Assembly: GCF_000208745.1 (NCBI RefSeq)
Contig: NC_030858.1
Coordinates: 23,266,315 to 23,330,314, forward strand
From: Theobroma cacao
Taxonomy: Eukaryota; Streptophyta; Magnoliopsida; Malvales; Malvaceae
Reading direction: 5' to 3'
DNA: 64,000 bases
Notes under the pieces: model-generated
Seen by the model: only the letters and a program-made list of their open reading frames with translations
Databases searched by the model: none
Told to the model about the DNA's origin: nothing
In this document: piece after piece, positions 39,479 to 51,962 of the stretch
How the letters are laid out: each line of letters opens with the position of its first letter
Numbering within the stretch: position 1 is the first letter of the stretch
Program-made: the position numbers and the translations under genes

Positions 39479-40169
39479 CTAAAGACTTAAACGCAAATTC
39501 ATATTTCCAAGATCTTTCATCTTCAATTCTTTTTTTAAGTAATCTACGGCTTTTGATAACTCATCAAAAGTTCCAATAATGTTCAAGTCATTAACACAAA
39601 TAAAACTTATGACAATTTCAGATCTGAATCTTTTTATAAAAACACATGAGCATATAAGATTATTTTTATGGCCTTCTTTCAGCAAATATTCACTAAGACG
39701 GTTATACCACATGCGTTTGGAGTGTTTAATCCATATAAAGATTTATTTAATTTAATCGAATAAATTTTTTGAGAATTAAAATTTTTGTACTTTAGGCAAC
39801 TTAAATCTTTTGGGATTTTCATATAGATATCGTTATCAAGTGAGCCATATAAATAGGGTGTAGCTATATTTATTAAATGCATTTCAATCTTTTCATGTAT
39901 TGCTAGACTAATTAATATATAATTGTAATTGCATTCACTGAAAGAGAATATATCTTTACATAATCAATACTAGGCCTTTGGGTAAAACCTTGTGTGACAA
40001 ATTGTGCTTTATATCTCACAATTTCATTTTTCTCATTTCGTTTTTGCACATATACCCATTTATATCCCACTAGTTTTACACCATTTGATGTATGGACAAT
40101 AAGTCCAAAAACTTCACATTTTGTAAGTGAATTCAGTTCCACGTTATTGCATCTTTCCAAATTGGCCAA
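39479..40169 (-). pseudogene. Copia reverse transcriptase remnant
   Basis: Fragments in order on the - strand: GYKWVYVQKRNEKNEIVRYK and VTQGFTQRPSIDYVKIYSLS (40169-39912); INIATPYLYGSLDNDIYMKI and LNKSLYGL (39882-39679); then ICVNDLNIIG (39712-39479). The active-site region normally reads YVDD; here it is CVND, so the catalytic pair is damaged as well as the frame. Confidence 0.85.
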
Positions 40170-41757
40170 TCATTTCTATTTCTACATTCTTCAATATATG
40201 TAAGTTCAAGATCCTCATTTTCTTTCATAATATTGAGCACTATATTATATACAAAAATATCGTCAACATTTATTTTATTTCTATCCTATCTTTTCCACGT
40301 CATGACATAATTTATTAAGATTTCTTCATTTTCAATGATTTCAAGTACTTGAATTTCTTCTAGAATTTTATCAATAATGTTAGGGGTCGCTTATAAAGGT
40401 TTTGTTTTCTCTTTCTGACCATCTTGTATATTTGGTCCTTTTCTTTTTTGAGGATTTTATCTTTGGAATCGATTGTTCTCTCATACTTCTGGCGTGCTTT
40501 ATACTACAAGGACATAAATTCTAATAGGAGCTTTTGTAGTTGGTATATGAGATTTAGTTATTCTTTTTACGTCGGTAAATATGTCTAGTAATTGATTTGT
40601 TGTATTTTACAAATAAATCATATTTTGAACTTCAAGTTCACATCAATTTGTGTGAGGATCAAAACTAGATAACGATAATGCATTCCATGATATTTCCTTT
40701 TCCAATTACTTATTTTTCTTCCCTTAATGTTGGAATAATTGTTTCATCAAAATGACAATTGACAAACTTTATTGTGAATAAATCTTCTGTTGATGGTTGT
40801 AAATATTTAATTATAGATGGAGATTCATATCCAACATATATTCCTAGCCTCCTTTAAGGACCCATCTTTGTGCATCGTGGTGGAGAAATTAGAACATATA
40901 CCACACACCCAAAAATTTTGAGATGGTAAATATTTAGTTTTCGACATAAACTAATTGTATAAGGAAGAATTTATAATAACTTGTTGGCCTAATGAGTACA
41001 AGTGCTGTTGCATCCAAAATGGCATGCCCACAAACAGAAATTGAGACTTTGGATTTCTGAAACAGTGACCTTAAAATTAGTCGAAAGTGTTTAATAAATA
41101 ATTCTGTTAGATCGTTTTGTGCATAAACATGAGTAACAAGCTGTTCAATGGTTATTTCAATTAATATACAATATTCATTAAAAGGCTTAAGATGTAAATT
41201 CACAAACATTGTAAAGATAAATAGTCTTTGATTGTATAATCAGGAAAATGTGCTTGCAAATGAATGATTGCAAATGCCAATTTTTAAATTGATAATAAGC
41301 ACACATATGACCATTTAGTCGATGCATCGATTAAAACTGTAAAATATCTAAATGGTCTACATGGTGGATGTACAAATCCACATATATCACCTTGAATATG
41401 TTTTAAAAAATGTAGGGGATTCAGTCCCAACTTTAGATAGCTATGGTCTTATAATTAATTTGCTTTCAAAGCAAGCAACATATGACAATCCATTAGATTG
41501 AAAAATTTTCGATGGATGACTACATGTATTTTCAATAACTTTGTGGAATATTATTAATCCGGGATGACCTAATTGGTCATGCCAAACATTAAAATTATTA
41601 GTAAACTTCTAGTTTACTATAGCATGAGTTTCAATTATTCTAATTTTTGAGTAGTACATTCCACAAGACAAAGCGAGTAATTTTTCCAATACACACTTTT
41701 TTACCCAAAATAATAGATGTAATATAAAGGTATTCAATGTCTCTTTCATTCATTGTC

Positions 41758-42144
41758 TCAATATGATATCCATTTAAATGAAAAACTTAATAAATTTCTT
41801 TGAGACTTAATAGAAAATAATGCATCCTCTATTATGAACTTTGTTCCTTTAGGTAGTAAAATATTGACTCTTCCGGAGCCTTTAGTTAATCTTGTATTAT
41901 CAGATATTGTATTGACATTGGTTTCTTCCTTTGTCAATTGGAAAAAATATTTCTTATTTTTAAATATAATGTGCATTGTAGCAATATCTGTTAAATATAT
42001 ATTTGCATCATTGATCTTGGATCCAATAAGATTAATATCAATATTTTTCTTCAATAAAACAAGATACATAATAAGAAACTTATAAGTTAACATAAGAGAA
42101 TAGTAAATATATAATTTATTAATAAAAACACATAATAAAAACAT
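41758..42144 (-). pseudogene. Copia protease remnant
   Basis: A readable frame contains ANIYLTDIATMHIIFKNKKY and LLPKGTKFIIEDALFS followed by KSQRNLLSF. This is the segment around the copia protease active site, usually D-S/T-A/G; here DIA has replaced it. Confidence 0.75.
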
Positions 42145-42604
42145 ATAATTTAAATATAATAAGAATATACAAAAATATCTTCATGATAAAGTTATACTAA
42201 AGCATACCAACAAACTATTAAGAAATTTCATTCTTGAATATTTCCATTACTAATCAAATGATCAATTCCTCTTCCAGGATAGACAAGAAAATCTGCAACA
42301 TCCTGATTTGTTATATCAACTTGGCCATGATTAAAATCATTTTGAAAAAAATTTGCTTTCATTTTTTTTCTCTTTTAGAATTTAACAACGCTTGATAAAG
42401 TTCAACATTTTTTTTTTCATTTAGCATTCAATGATGCTTGATAAAGTTCAACAAGATGTTTCAACATATAACAAGTATGTGACTAATGGCTTTCATTTTC
42501 ATGCCACATCGATGACAAGACATATTTTATATTTCTTTTATTCTATACATTTTTATATTTTTCTTGTATCTTTTTGCTATTCATCCACTCCTGGTAGGTT
42601 TAAA

Positions 42605-42705
42605 ATATTCATCCACTTCTAATGGGTAAAATTATATATCCACCTCTGGTGGGTAAGGTTATACATCTACTTTTGGTACATCCACTTTTTGTGGGTAAAA
42701 TTATT
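42605..42705. repeat. About 30-bp tandem repeats in the copia interior
   Basis: Three to four degenerate units of ATCCACTTCTGGTGGGTAAA type. Confidence 0.55.
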
Positions 42706-42940
42706 CTTAGAATTAGAATAGCATTTAATGTAACTTATTATGGCGACCTCTTTCATGTCCATGACCATAATTGTTAAATGATGTCGCATTCTCTTTAGGA
42801 AATAGACAAATTTATGATTTTTTATTAGTAGCTCGTTATTTTGCTCAACAATAAATATACACATAATAGCAAAATTCACATTAAAGTTGATATTTAGGGG
42901 GAATAAAAACACCAAAGAGATATCAAGTCACTTATCTAAT

Positions 42941-43112
42941 TTGCTAAAATTAGAAATCTAAGACTAACCATTGAAATCCTTTTGAACTTTGTAGAGGATG
43001 AAAATAAAATAATATCAACACTTACTTGATTTGCTAAAACTAGAAATCAAAGACCAACCATGGAAATCTTTTGAACCTTGAAGATCATGAAAACAAAATA
43101 ATATCAAAACTT
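42941..43112. repeat. 90-bp tandem duplication near the copia 5' end
   Basis: Two units (from about 42941 and 43031) both containing TTGCTAAAA-TAGAAATC, GAAATC-TTTTGAAC and ATAATATCAA. They lie just inside the right LTR. Confidence 0.75.
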
Positions 43113-43140
43113 AAGAGATTAAAGAATTATGCTGATGACA

Positions 43141-43426
43141 TGTAATGAAATATAACTAGAAAGAATGACTATAAGAGAAAGTGTTTAAAGGGAGAAAAAG
43201 TATTTAGAGGAAGTAAGAAGAAGATTTTATTCAAGTGTGTATTTACAAATAAAGTAAAGGGTCTATTTATAGGCTAATAGCCCCTTATCTAGATAGAATT
43301 TACAAGATGAAAATAATACTAAGAGATTAGATGGATAGATTAAATTCTAATCTTAATCTAATCTAATTTACACCCAAATCTTGATATACATAACATAAAT
43401 GGATATTCACAAAAACATTCGTAATA
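43141..43426 (-). repeat. Right LTR (5' LTR on the - strand)
   Basis: 286 bp, matching the left LTR along its whole length with many substitutions. The divergence suggests an old insertion; an age needs a computed alignment. Confidence 0.9.
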
Positions 43427-43431
43427 GAATA

Positions 43432-45105
43432 TTCATTTTTTAAATTGGTTAAGGGTGTTTTTCTCTAATAGTTTTTTTTTGCCTATTCTTGTACATCCAA
43501 AATATCCATTACTGACTCTTCCTTAGTGGCTATTCCTACGCACCTGAAACAATTATTAACAATGGGAGGTTAGTAATGACTATTTCGGTCTCTTTTGAAA
43601 TGACCATTCTAAAAACCAAACATAAGCTGAAAAGATATTAGGAATAGAAGAGAAAATGGAAACTAAACATTCATTAAAAGAAATAAGAATAATTAATTTC
43701 ATGAATAACTTTTTGTTATGAAGTACAATTAAAAATTCTTTTTTTTATTGACTTGACTAGTGATTAGTTTCATTTAACATATATCAATATAAGACATTCC
43801 AATTCGTTTGTATGGGATGATAATTTCTTATTCCTAGTCATTAGAATTCATGATATTATTAGAAAGATATTTGAAATACAATACATGAGTTAAGACAGCA
43901 ATTTTATATATTTCACTTGATATCTTCACACTTCAGCAAGATAGGCACTGTCATATGAACATTAAAATACTTTTGGAAAAACATTTTTGACCATTTCAAG
44001 TGTTTAGAAGAAAGAAAACATTACTCATCAACCTCAAATACATACACAGACGAATAAACTATAGAAAGAAATGTGGCGTTATACAAGCATCTCCCTAAAA
44101 CCAATTTAATTGAAGCCTTAGTTTGATATTCTTTCTTCCACCACCTTTGTTATTTAAGAACGCAGGCTTTCATTGAGTAGTGGGGGTAATTTTTTAGATG
44201 GATGCAATCTTAACGTTTTTTTTTTTTGCACCAATTAGAATTCATCCATGAGACATCTTGGTCTCATTTAATTAGAATTCTTCCATAAATCAATCTTACA
44301 CTTTGAATATAACTTAAATCATGGTAATTGATTAGTAGAATTCTCCTACAATTAGGTAGTCAACTCCTTAGTCAATTAGGATTAGGATATTTTCTCTTTT
44401 ATAAAAATAGAGTTACTTTTGCCAATTTTCTACACATTCAAATAAGAAGGTTGGCAACAATTTCTGATTGTCGGTTGTCTTTGTTAACAAATTGGTTGTT
44501 TTTTGTCAAGTAAAAGCTTCTATATTGTTTGGAATTTCTTTTTCTTCTTATTTAGTTAATGTGACCAATTAATCAAAATTCTTTTAGTTCTTTAATTCTT
44601 GTTTTCTATTTAAAGAATAATCTTGCCACATTAAAATTTATGCAGGCTAACACGTTGTTATCAACCTTGACCCTTCTTGTCATCACTACACTTCTTTTTG
44701 GACACTTTTTTTTATTGCCACTGCTATAGCTTGTGGGATTGCATAGTAATTGGCCCATCCATCTTGGTGTCAAGATTGTTATTTTGATAGAAATGTCATG
44801 CTACTTTTGCTTATGTGACTTGTTGCAAAATTTTTTCGAGCTTGAACTTTGGGTATTTGTAGAATGCATTTTTTTCAATATTTTGGTGCTGTAATATTTT
44901 TATGATTTCTTTTATTTCTTCATTCTTTTTGCCGTTCCTTTATCACTTTTGCTTTTTCTTCACGCTTGTCAATATGTTCTTTTGCATTAATGTTCATGGT
45001 CTTTGCTTGCTTTCACTTCAAAAAATTTTGTAGTTTCTTTGCTATCATTAAAACATTAAAATTATTCACCACAACTTGTCACATTCATTAAATAGCCACG
45101 TTGAA
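43432..45105. other. Intergenic DNA, no gene recognised
   Basis: AT-rich. A TATAAAAATAG at about 44400 and short repeated AATTAGAATTC phrases near 44236-44273 suggest retrotransposon debris, but no boundaries were found. Confidence 0.3.
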
Positions 45106-45867
45106 GTCATGGTTCTTTCAATATTACATTCAATAAAATTCTTTGATTTCGAAGCCATATGCCATGTTAAAGACATATCACTACCTTTGTATTTCAATTG
45201 CCTTTATTTTGTGCCATTTGCCCAATCGATTTTATGTTCCATTTGTCATAAATCATCTAACCGAATGCCTTTTCAATGTTGCAATTATTTTGTTTTTTTT
45301 TCCTTGCTTGCTACCTTTGTTGTATATTTTTATTTCTTTTCTGCTACAATTTTCTTCTTCACTTATACTAATGATTTGATATTCTTTTGACAGTTAAATC
45401 TCAAATTTATTAGTCTATACTCAAGCCAAACCAAAATCAAAGTTTAAGAAATTGAGTGATTCTTGATCACAACAATAGCTTTGGTGGGTGCTCATTATAG
45501 CACAATTCTTGATTAGTAGTGGGTGCTTATTATAGTATAATCTAGAATTGCCATGGCATACTTCAAGGACTACAATGATCACTTTGTCATTCTTTCCCAA
45601 AAGGATGAAGATATGAGGAAGGGATTATGTCTTCCCACATAAAGACCTATTTTTGGTCGGATTTTGTCATCTCAACTATCAACATTTATTGCTCTTATAA
45701 CTTTGGAGGAATGGACTTATGAGCCAATCAAAGTTTCGAAATCATTCTCAAAAGTGTAATGCCTTCAATCTTATCTCCATGATAAAACTTCAAGTCATAA
45801 GGAATTGTTACCTTGGGAAGTCGCATAGTTTCTGGTAAAACTTATTAGGGAAGTTCCTTCAAGATTA

Positions 45868-46290
45868 ATGGAGAATTTTATTATATTCCTAAATATTGTG
45901 AGTGGATTGAAGATGTGTTATTTCTCTGTGGGAAGCTCTTACATGATGCAAATGTTGATGATGCTATTAACTTATGATCGCAACAAGGATGCCATTCGAA
46001 CATTCTATGAAGGTTGGTGCCCAGCCACGAACACCCTCCATAATACCTCTAGAGAAGCTCTCTCTTATTATGAGATTTTCACAAATTGGATGGCCTTCCT
46101 ATTCATGGTTGGTTTTATGATGATGTCATTCCATCTGCCAAAAAATTGACTAGTGCGAATGATAAAAGGGGATTTTTTCCCAAAAGTTAAGAGTATTTAT
46201 TTGTTGTTTTCATTATTTACATGAAAGAAGAGATGGTCAAGGTAGAGTCTTTGTTTGCAATTGGATCAATTTTTGGTTTCTAGGTAAATT
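45868..46290 (+). pseudogene. Plant mobile domain (PMD) fragment, left arm
   Basis: The frame contains IRTFYEGWCPATNTLHNTS then YYEIFTNWMAFLFMVGF, which recalls the CPxTNTLHT...GE.SI.LWDLH...GLP.xG.FYDEVIP core of plant mobile domain proteins, often carried by transposons. The glutamate-rich part is altered and the frame shifts after about 46149. Confidence 0.6.
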
Positions 46291-46583
46291 TTGTTATAAA
46301 AAACCCCCAACTTGTAAAGCAAATAAGTCAACTTTTCCAAAAGCCACTCACAATCCTACTAGAATATATTAAAAAGCATGAAGCTTGGACATTTACTAGA
46401 GACATGGTATGTGACAAACTTGGCGTTAGAGGAAATTATAAGAAAAACACTTATTTGCAAAGTCTCTAATGCCAAGTTTTTTGCATACCATGTCTCCAAT
46501 CAATGTCCAAGTTTCATGCTTCTTAATAATTTTGGTGGGATTGTGTGTGGCCTTTGGAGGAGTTGACTTCTTTGCTTTATGAG

Positions 46584-46960
46584 TTAAGGGCTTTTGATAA
46601 CATAATTTACCTCGAAACTGAAAGTTGATCCAATTGTCAATAGAGACTTTGTCTTGACCATCTCTTTTTCATGTAAATAATGAATGGAAGCAAATAAATA
46701 CTCACAACTTTTGGGAAGAAATATCCTTTTATCATCAGCACTAGTTAATTCTGTGACAAATGGAATAACTTCATCATAAACCAACCACAAATAAGAAAGC
46801 CACCTAATTTGTGGAAATCCCAAAATGAAAGAGAAAATTCCCCAAAGGTAGTATGGAGGGTGTTTGTGGTTGGGCACCAACCTTCACAAAATGCTCGAGT
46901 GGCATCCTTGTTGTGACCTTAAGTCAATAGCATCATCAACCTTTGCATCATGTAAAAGCT
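46584..46960 (-). pseudogene. Plant mobile domain (PMD) fragment, right arm
   Basis: An inverted copy of the left-arm fragment. On the - strand VYDEVIPFVTELTSADDK and FLPKSCEYLFASIHYLHEK extend the domain further than the left copy; the start is frameshifted near 46880-46920, where the NTLHT-like part lies. Confidence 0.6.
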
Positions 46961-47315
46961 TTTTATAGCGAAATAACACATCTTTAGTCTACTCTCAATA
47001 GTTAGGGATATAATTAAATTCTCCATTAGTCTTGATGGAACTTTTACAATAGGCCTCACCAATAACTATGCGACATCCTAAGGTGATAAATTCCTCATGA
47101 CTTGAAGTTTTATCATCGAGATAAGATTGAAAGAATCATGCTCTTAAAGAATATTGTGAAACTTTGATTGGCTCAAAAGTCCATTCCTTTAAATTTGTAG
47201 GAATAATGAGTGTTGATAGTTGAGATGACAAAATCTGACCAAATATAGGTCTTTATGTAGGAAGACATAATCCCTTCTTCATACCTTCGTTCTTCAAGGA
47301 AAGAATGACAAGGTG

Positions 47316-48366
47316 TGTTGGCTCCATTAGTTTTTGATGATAATAAAACATTCCCATTTATTTGTGTCTAATTCCTTTACTTAAGTGCGCAGGAAATTAA
47401 TACATTAAATTAATTTCTTAAATCTTCAAAGAGTATTTTTGAAAGAAAAAAAAGGATAAAATCAACAAGATGTAACTGAATAACAAGGAGGAAGCTTGTT
47501 GGTTTAACAAGGAAGAACATTGGTTGATCAAATTTCAAATTGGAGAAATGATGGGCTGAAGAGTTTGAGAAACAGAACCAACATAGTCAACCAAGTCAGT
47601 AGACTAAGTGCCTTCTACCAGAATCTGCAAACCAGAAACAGAATCAACTTAGTCAACCAAGTTAATCGACTAAGAGCACTTTGTCTGCAATTTAAACCAG
47701 AACACTACAAGATAGATTAATGGCTAGAACTCATCCTAAACTGTTTTTAACGGATATAAACTGCCAAACTGCCATCAGAGTTACATCTCCAAGTATAAAA
47801 GGGTCTTCCAGCAATGAGAAACAAGTTTTTAGAAGCTTTGAATGGGATTTGAGCTTTAGAAAGAAGAAAAACCAGAAAAGCTTCACTGCACTTGTTTGCA
47901 CTTAAACGCCTACTCTTTGTCATTGTATTTAGCACTCAATCTTGTACCAATCAGATCAACTTGTGATCATAGGTACTTTTTGTAACCTCTCTTCTTGTAT
48001 ACTTAGAGTGAGGGAGTCACTCTAAGGGGTTGTTCAAGCTTGGGAGAGCTTGAATGTTATAGGTTGTGGTTGAGCTTTGAAAAACCACTTTAGGTTTTAG
48101 TTGAGCCCGTGAAAAACTAGTGTAAAGCCAGTGTAAAAACTTGGTGAAAGCTTGTGAATTTCACCTGATCTTAGTGAATCGTTGGGAAAATCCTTGGTTG
48201 GATAATCAAAGTAGTGGATGTAGGTCTTGGACCGAACCACTCTAAATTGTTGTGCATTTTATACTCTATTTTTACTTTCTTAAGTTCTGGAAATTAGTTC
48301 CACATCTTGTCAAGAGTCAAATTGTGCTATTCACCCCCCTTTTAGCACATATTAACGGGACCAACA
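47316..48366 (+). mobile_element. Solo copia LTR C inserted in the right arm
   Basis: A 1051-bp unit, TGTTGGCTCC...GGGACCAACA, with the perfect 5-bp target duplication AGGTG (47311-47315, 48367-48371). Same family as copia LTRs A and B, in opposite orientation. The other arm of the host inverted repeat still has the empty site (complement of AAAGTGATCATTG near 45570), which confirms a clean insertion. Confidence 0.9.
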
Positions 48367-48815
48367 AGGTGATCATTGTAATCCTTGAAGCACACCATGG
48401 CAATAATAAAAATTTGTGCTATAATGACACCCAAAGCTATCGCTGTGATAAAAAATCTTTCAATTTCTTACACTTTGATTTTGGTTTGGCTTGAGTATCG
48501 ACTAATAAATTTGAGATTTAATAGCCAAAAGAAAATCAAATCATTAGTCTAAGTGGAGAAGAAAATTGTAGCAGAAAAAAAATTAAAAAAGTACAACAAA
48601 GGCAGTAAGTAAGAAAAAAATAGATGCAACATTGAAAAGGCATTCTGTCTGATGATTTACAACAAATGAAACACTAAATCAATTGACTAGATGGCATAAA
48701 ATAAAAGCAATAAAAGGTAATTTAAATACAAAGTTGGTGGTATGTCTTTAATGTGGCATATGGCTTCAAAATCAAAGAATTTTAATCAATGCAATGTTGA
48801 AAGAACCTTTAGGGG

Positions 48816-49183
48816 TAAGCATCGGTCGATTTTGGTTTCAGGAGAAACCAAAATCGTTGAAATCAACATTCTTTTATGATTGATTGAAATCGATTGATCA
48901 TAAAGGAAAACCAGTCAATTTAAACCGACCTCGGTTTCGATTGGTTGAAGGTTGCATTGGACTTGGCTTGGGCTTAAGCTTAAAATTTCTAAAGCAAGTG
49001 TCAACCATCCCTCAAAACAAAAAGCATTAGGATCTTAGATGTGATCCAAATAGTAACCAAACATAAAAGAAAAGCCAGCAATCCCAAACTGAAGCATCGA
49101 CACCCACATAATAAAGAAAAAAGAAATCCATGGAACAATCAAACCAATACCCCATATACTGTGAACCATAGCAAATAACAGTA
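48816..49183. other. Spacer with possible hAT-type terminal sequence
   Basis: TAGGGGTAAGCATCGG at about 48812 followed by CGATTTTGGTTT and paired CCAAAATCG resembles termini of hAT-like miniature elements, but no second end was found. Otherwise nothing recognised. Confidence 0.2.
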
Positions 49184-51297
49184 GGTCAAAATAACTATCT
49201 AGTCCCTGTACTCTTCAATTTTGTCCAATTTAGTCCCTAAACTCAAAATCAAAACAAATTAGTCCCTTGATTTTAAAAACTTTTACAGTTTAGTCCTTCA
49301 CCTAACGATATCCAATTTTGCTGTTAAAGGGGATAACGTCAGCAATGACGTCAACATAGACATAGCACATTTTGATGATGTGGTGATGAGATGATAGCAT
49401 GGCATTCCATGTGGCATCAATGTGATGATGTGGCAATGCTATGTGGCATTAATATGATGACATGGTAATGCTGACATGGTATTGACATGCTGACATGTCA
49501 GTGCCACGTGGTAGATCAAACAAATTTCCAAAATAAAAAATTCTACCACGTCATAGGGACTAAATTGAGCAAAAATATATAGTATAGGGACTAAATTGAA
49601 TAAAATTGAGATGTTGAGAGACTAAATTGAAAAAAATATTTGAAAAATACAAATCTTTAAGTAGATTATTGATATGCTTATTAATAAGTCAAATATTTAA
49701 ATGTAAAAAAGTTATGGTGTTAAAAAATATATATAAATATTTTCTTATTTCATTATTTGATTCTAGAATATGTACATTAATTTATCTCTTTGTAAAAAAA
49801 TTAAGTTTGAATTCTCCTTCTATAAAAAAAATTACAAAAACATTTTAAAAAATTTTCCTACCTAAAGTCAAATTTAGATGAATAACTTGCATTATGTTAT
49901 AATAAAATAATATAAAATGACTAAATAAATTCTTTTTCCATTTATTTATAGTAGTATAAAAATTTAAAATTTATTTAACTTAGTTTTTAACTTGAGCTGA
50001 ACTCAAATTAGCAAAATAGGTTGATTTAGTTACAACTTTCACAATTTACAAATAGCCATTCTTTTGATATTATTCAACTTTTACCCAATTTACCTTTTAT
50101 TTAAATTTACTCAAAGTTTCTTATAAAATGATTTTATTTACGTTCAAATATCACAATCAAATTTTGCTAAATTAAATTTAAATTATTAATTTAGATCTAC
50201 AAAAAATTAATTAATAAAATAAAATGGTACAAATATTTACAGGTATATTTAAATTTATCAACCATAAATGCAATCTTTAATCTAGGAAATTTCAACTTAA
50301 AAAAATAACTTGAAATATTAAACAAAATAATAATATAAAAAATAAATAAAAAATTAAAAAGGTGGTGCCCAATTCTATGGTTGTAATAAAAGATTTGTCA
50401 TGTCCAAATTAAGTAAGTTAGAATGAGGAATTATTTTTATAATTATCGCTAACTCCATATCTTCGTTCTTCATTTTTTTAAAAGATAAAACTAAATCAAC
50501 CTATTTTGCTAATTTGAGTTAAGCTCAAGTTGAAAACTAAGTTAAATAAATTTCAAATTTTTATACTATTATAATAGAAGAAAAAGAAATTTATTTAGTC
50601 ATTTTATATTTTTTTATTATAACATAATGCAAGTTATTTATCTAAATTTGACATTAAGTATGAAATTTTTTCAAATTTTTTTTTATTAGAAGGAGAATTC
50701 AAATTTAATTTTTGCAAAAAAAGATAAATTAATGTACATATTCTAGAATCAAATAATCAAGTACGAATATATATATATATATATATATATTTTAACACCA
50801 TAAATCTTTTACATTTAAATATTTGACTTATTAATAAGTATATCAATAATCACTTACAGATTTGTATTTTTCAAATATTTTTTTCAATTTAATCCCTTAA
50901 CATCTCAATTTTATTCAATTTAGTCCCTGTACTATATGTTTTTGTTTAATTTAATCCCTAGGACGTGGTAGAATTTTTTATTTTGAAAAGTTTTTTGATC
51001 TACCACGTGGCATTGACATGTCTTCATATTAGTGCCACATGGCATTACCACGTCATCACGTTAATGCCATGTGACATGCCACAACATCATTTCAATGCCA
51101 CGTTATCAAAATGTGCCACGTCAGTGTTGACGTCATCACAAACGTCATCTTCTTTAACGGCAAAATTGGATGTCGTTAGAGAAAGGGACTAAATTAAAAA
51201 AATTTTCAAAATCAAGGACTAAATTGCTTCAATTTTGAGTTCAGGGACTAAATTGGATAAAATTGAAGAGTACATGGACTGGATAGGTCTTTTGACC
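49184..51297. mobile_element. Non-autonomous element with about 0.8-kb terminal inverted repeats
   Basis: Ends are GGTCAAAA and TTTTGACC. The left arm 49184-50032 pairs with the right arm 50488-51297, leaving a spacer of about 455 bp. Matching blocks include TAGTCCCTGTACTC, CAATTTAGTCCCT, GACGTCA, TACCACGTGG, several ATGTGGCAT-type words and AATATGTACATTAATTTATC. No transposase. Mutator-like elements with long TIRs are the best guess; the flanks do not show a clean 9-bp duplication. Confidence 0.75.
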
Positions 51298-51689
51298 AAT
51301 AAAAAAATATTTTTTTACAGATGATTCAAATAACAAAAAATATTTTCAATAGTTTATCCAAAAAACATAAAATATTAAATTTTTGGTAAAATGTTTTACA
51401 AATAATTTTTTTTTTCTAATTGTTACCTTTAGGTTATCAACTAGATCCTAGATATGAAAAAGTGACAAATTATACAAGTGAATTTAATCCCTATGCAATA
51501 ACTTGTTAAAATTGAATTCCTATCCTATTCAAAAACTAATAATATCAGTCTAATCATTAACGGTGTTAAAATTTTTCTGTTATCTATGCTTACATAGTAT
51601 TTAATTGTATGGATATGACATATTTTTATTGATGTGATATTGAATTTGATGATGTGACAATGATAATGTATCATGGCTGGGGATGCAAA
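51298..51689. other. AT-rich spacer, nothing recognised
   Basis: No gene. A few TTTAATCCCTATG and AGTCTAATCATTAACGG phrases recall the adjacent long-TIR element and could be debris of a relative. Confidence 0.3.
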
Positions 51690-51962
51690 CAAAGCTGAAT
51701 TGATGATCTTCAAATAGGCTTTCTTTCAGTTTGCTGCTTTTGCATGGGTGAATTCTTATGACCTGATGATTGAATCTGAGTCCTTGAAGGCACTTAAGTG
51801 GATCACTTCTCCTATTGAGGCACCTTGGAGTTTGAGACATATCATTTTTCACATGTAGTGTTGGAAATCTCAAGTCGATGCTTTGTCAATTGTTCACACT
51901 ATGAGATTAGGAAACTCCAACAAGACTTCCTTGTGCTTTCTTGATAATATTTTGAGTAATTG
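51690..51962 (+). pseudogene. LINE-type RNase H remnant
   Basis: In the + frame: AFFQFAAFAWVNSYDLMIES, DSLKALKWITSP and APWSLRHIIFHI, then SQVDALSIVHTMRLGNSNK. This resembles the C-terminal RNase H domain of plant non-LTR retrotransposons (ESDS..AV.W....PW, HT.REGN...D). A stop interrupts it at about 51857 and no RT is seen upstream. Confidence 0.65.

Larger units (their letters stand above)
38111..43426 (-). mobile_element. Complete but inactive copia element with target duplication
   Basis: A 5316-bp element. LTRs at 38111-38397 and 43141-43426 (287 and 286 bp) both begin TGTTATG/TGTAATG and end CATAACA/CGTAATA. The perfect target duplication GAATA stands at 38106-38110 and 43427-43431. 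On the - strand the purine tract AAAGGAAAG abuts the downstream LTR. Domains on the - strand are: protease remnant (42144-41758), integrase debris (about 41300-40700), RT (40169-39479) and RNase H debris (about 39400-38500). All are broken by stops and frameshifts, so the element cannot encode its own movement. It is homologous to the element at 20800-25940. Sequence after the right LTR on the - strand (TGTCATCAGCAT) may be a decayed initiator-tRNA-Met primer site. Confidence 0.9.
45106..48815. mobile_element. Large inverted repeat carrying plant-mobile-domain fragments
   Basis: The left arm (about 45106-46432, 1.33 kb) and right arm (about 46464-48815, 1.30 kb once the inserted LTR is removed) are imperfect inverted copies around a loop of about 30 bases at 46433-46463. 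Paired landmarks: GGTTCTTTCAAT/ATTGAAAGAACC at the outer ends, ATATGCCAT/ATGGCATAT, GTTGAGATGACAAAATC near 47218 against its complement near 45664, and CTTGGCGTTAGAG/CTCTAATGCCAAG at the centre. Each arm holds a decayed plant-mobile-domain sequence. No transposase found; the element class is unknown. Confidence 0.75.

Noticed and set aside
48812..48960. hAT miniature element
   Set aside because: Only one terminus-like sequence is visible; no second inverted end and no 8-bp duplication.
49170..51310. 9-bp target duplication for the long-TIR element
   Set aside because: The flanking bases (ATAACAGTA and AATAAAAAA) do not match, so the Mutator assignment is left open.
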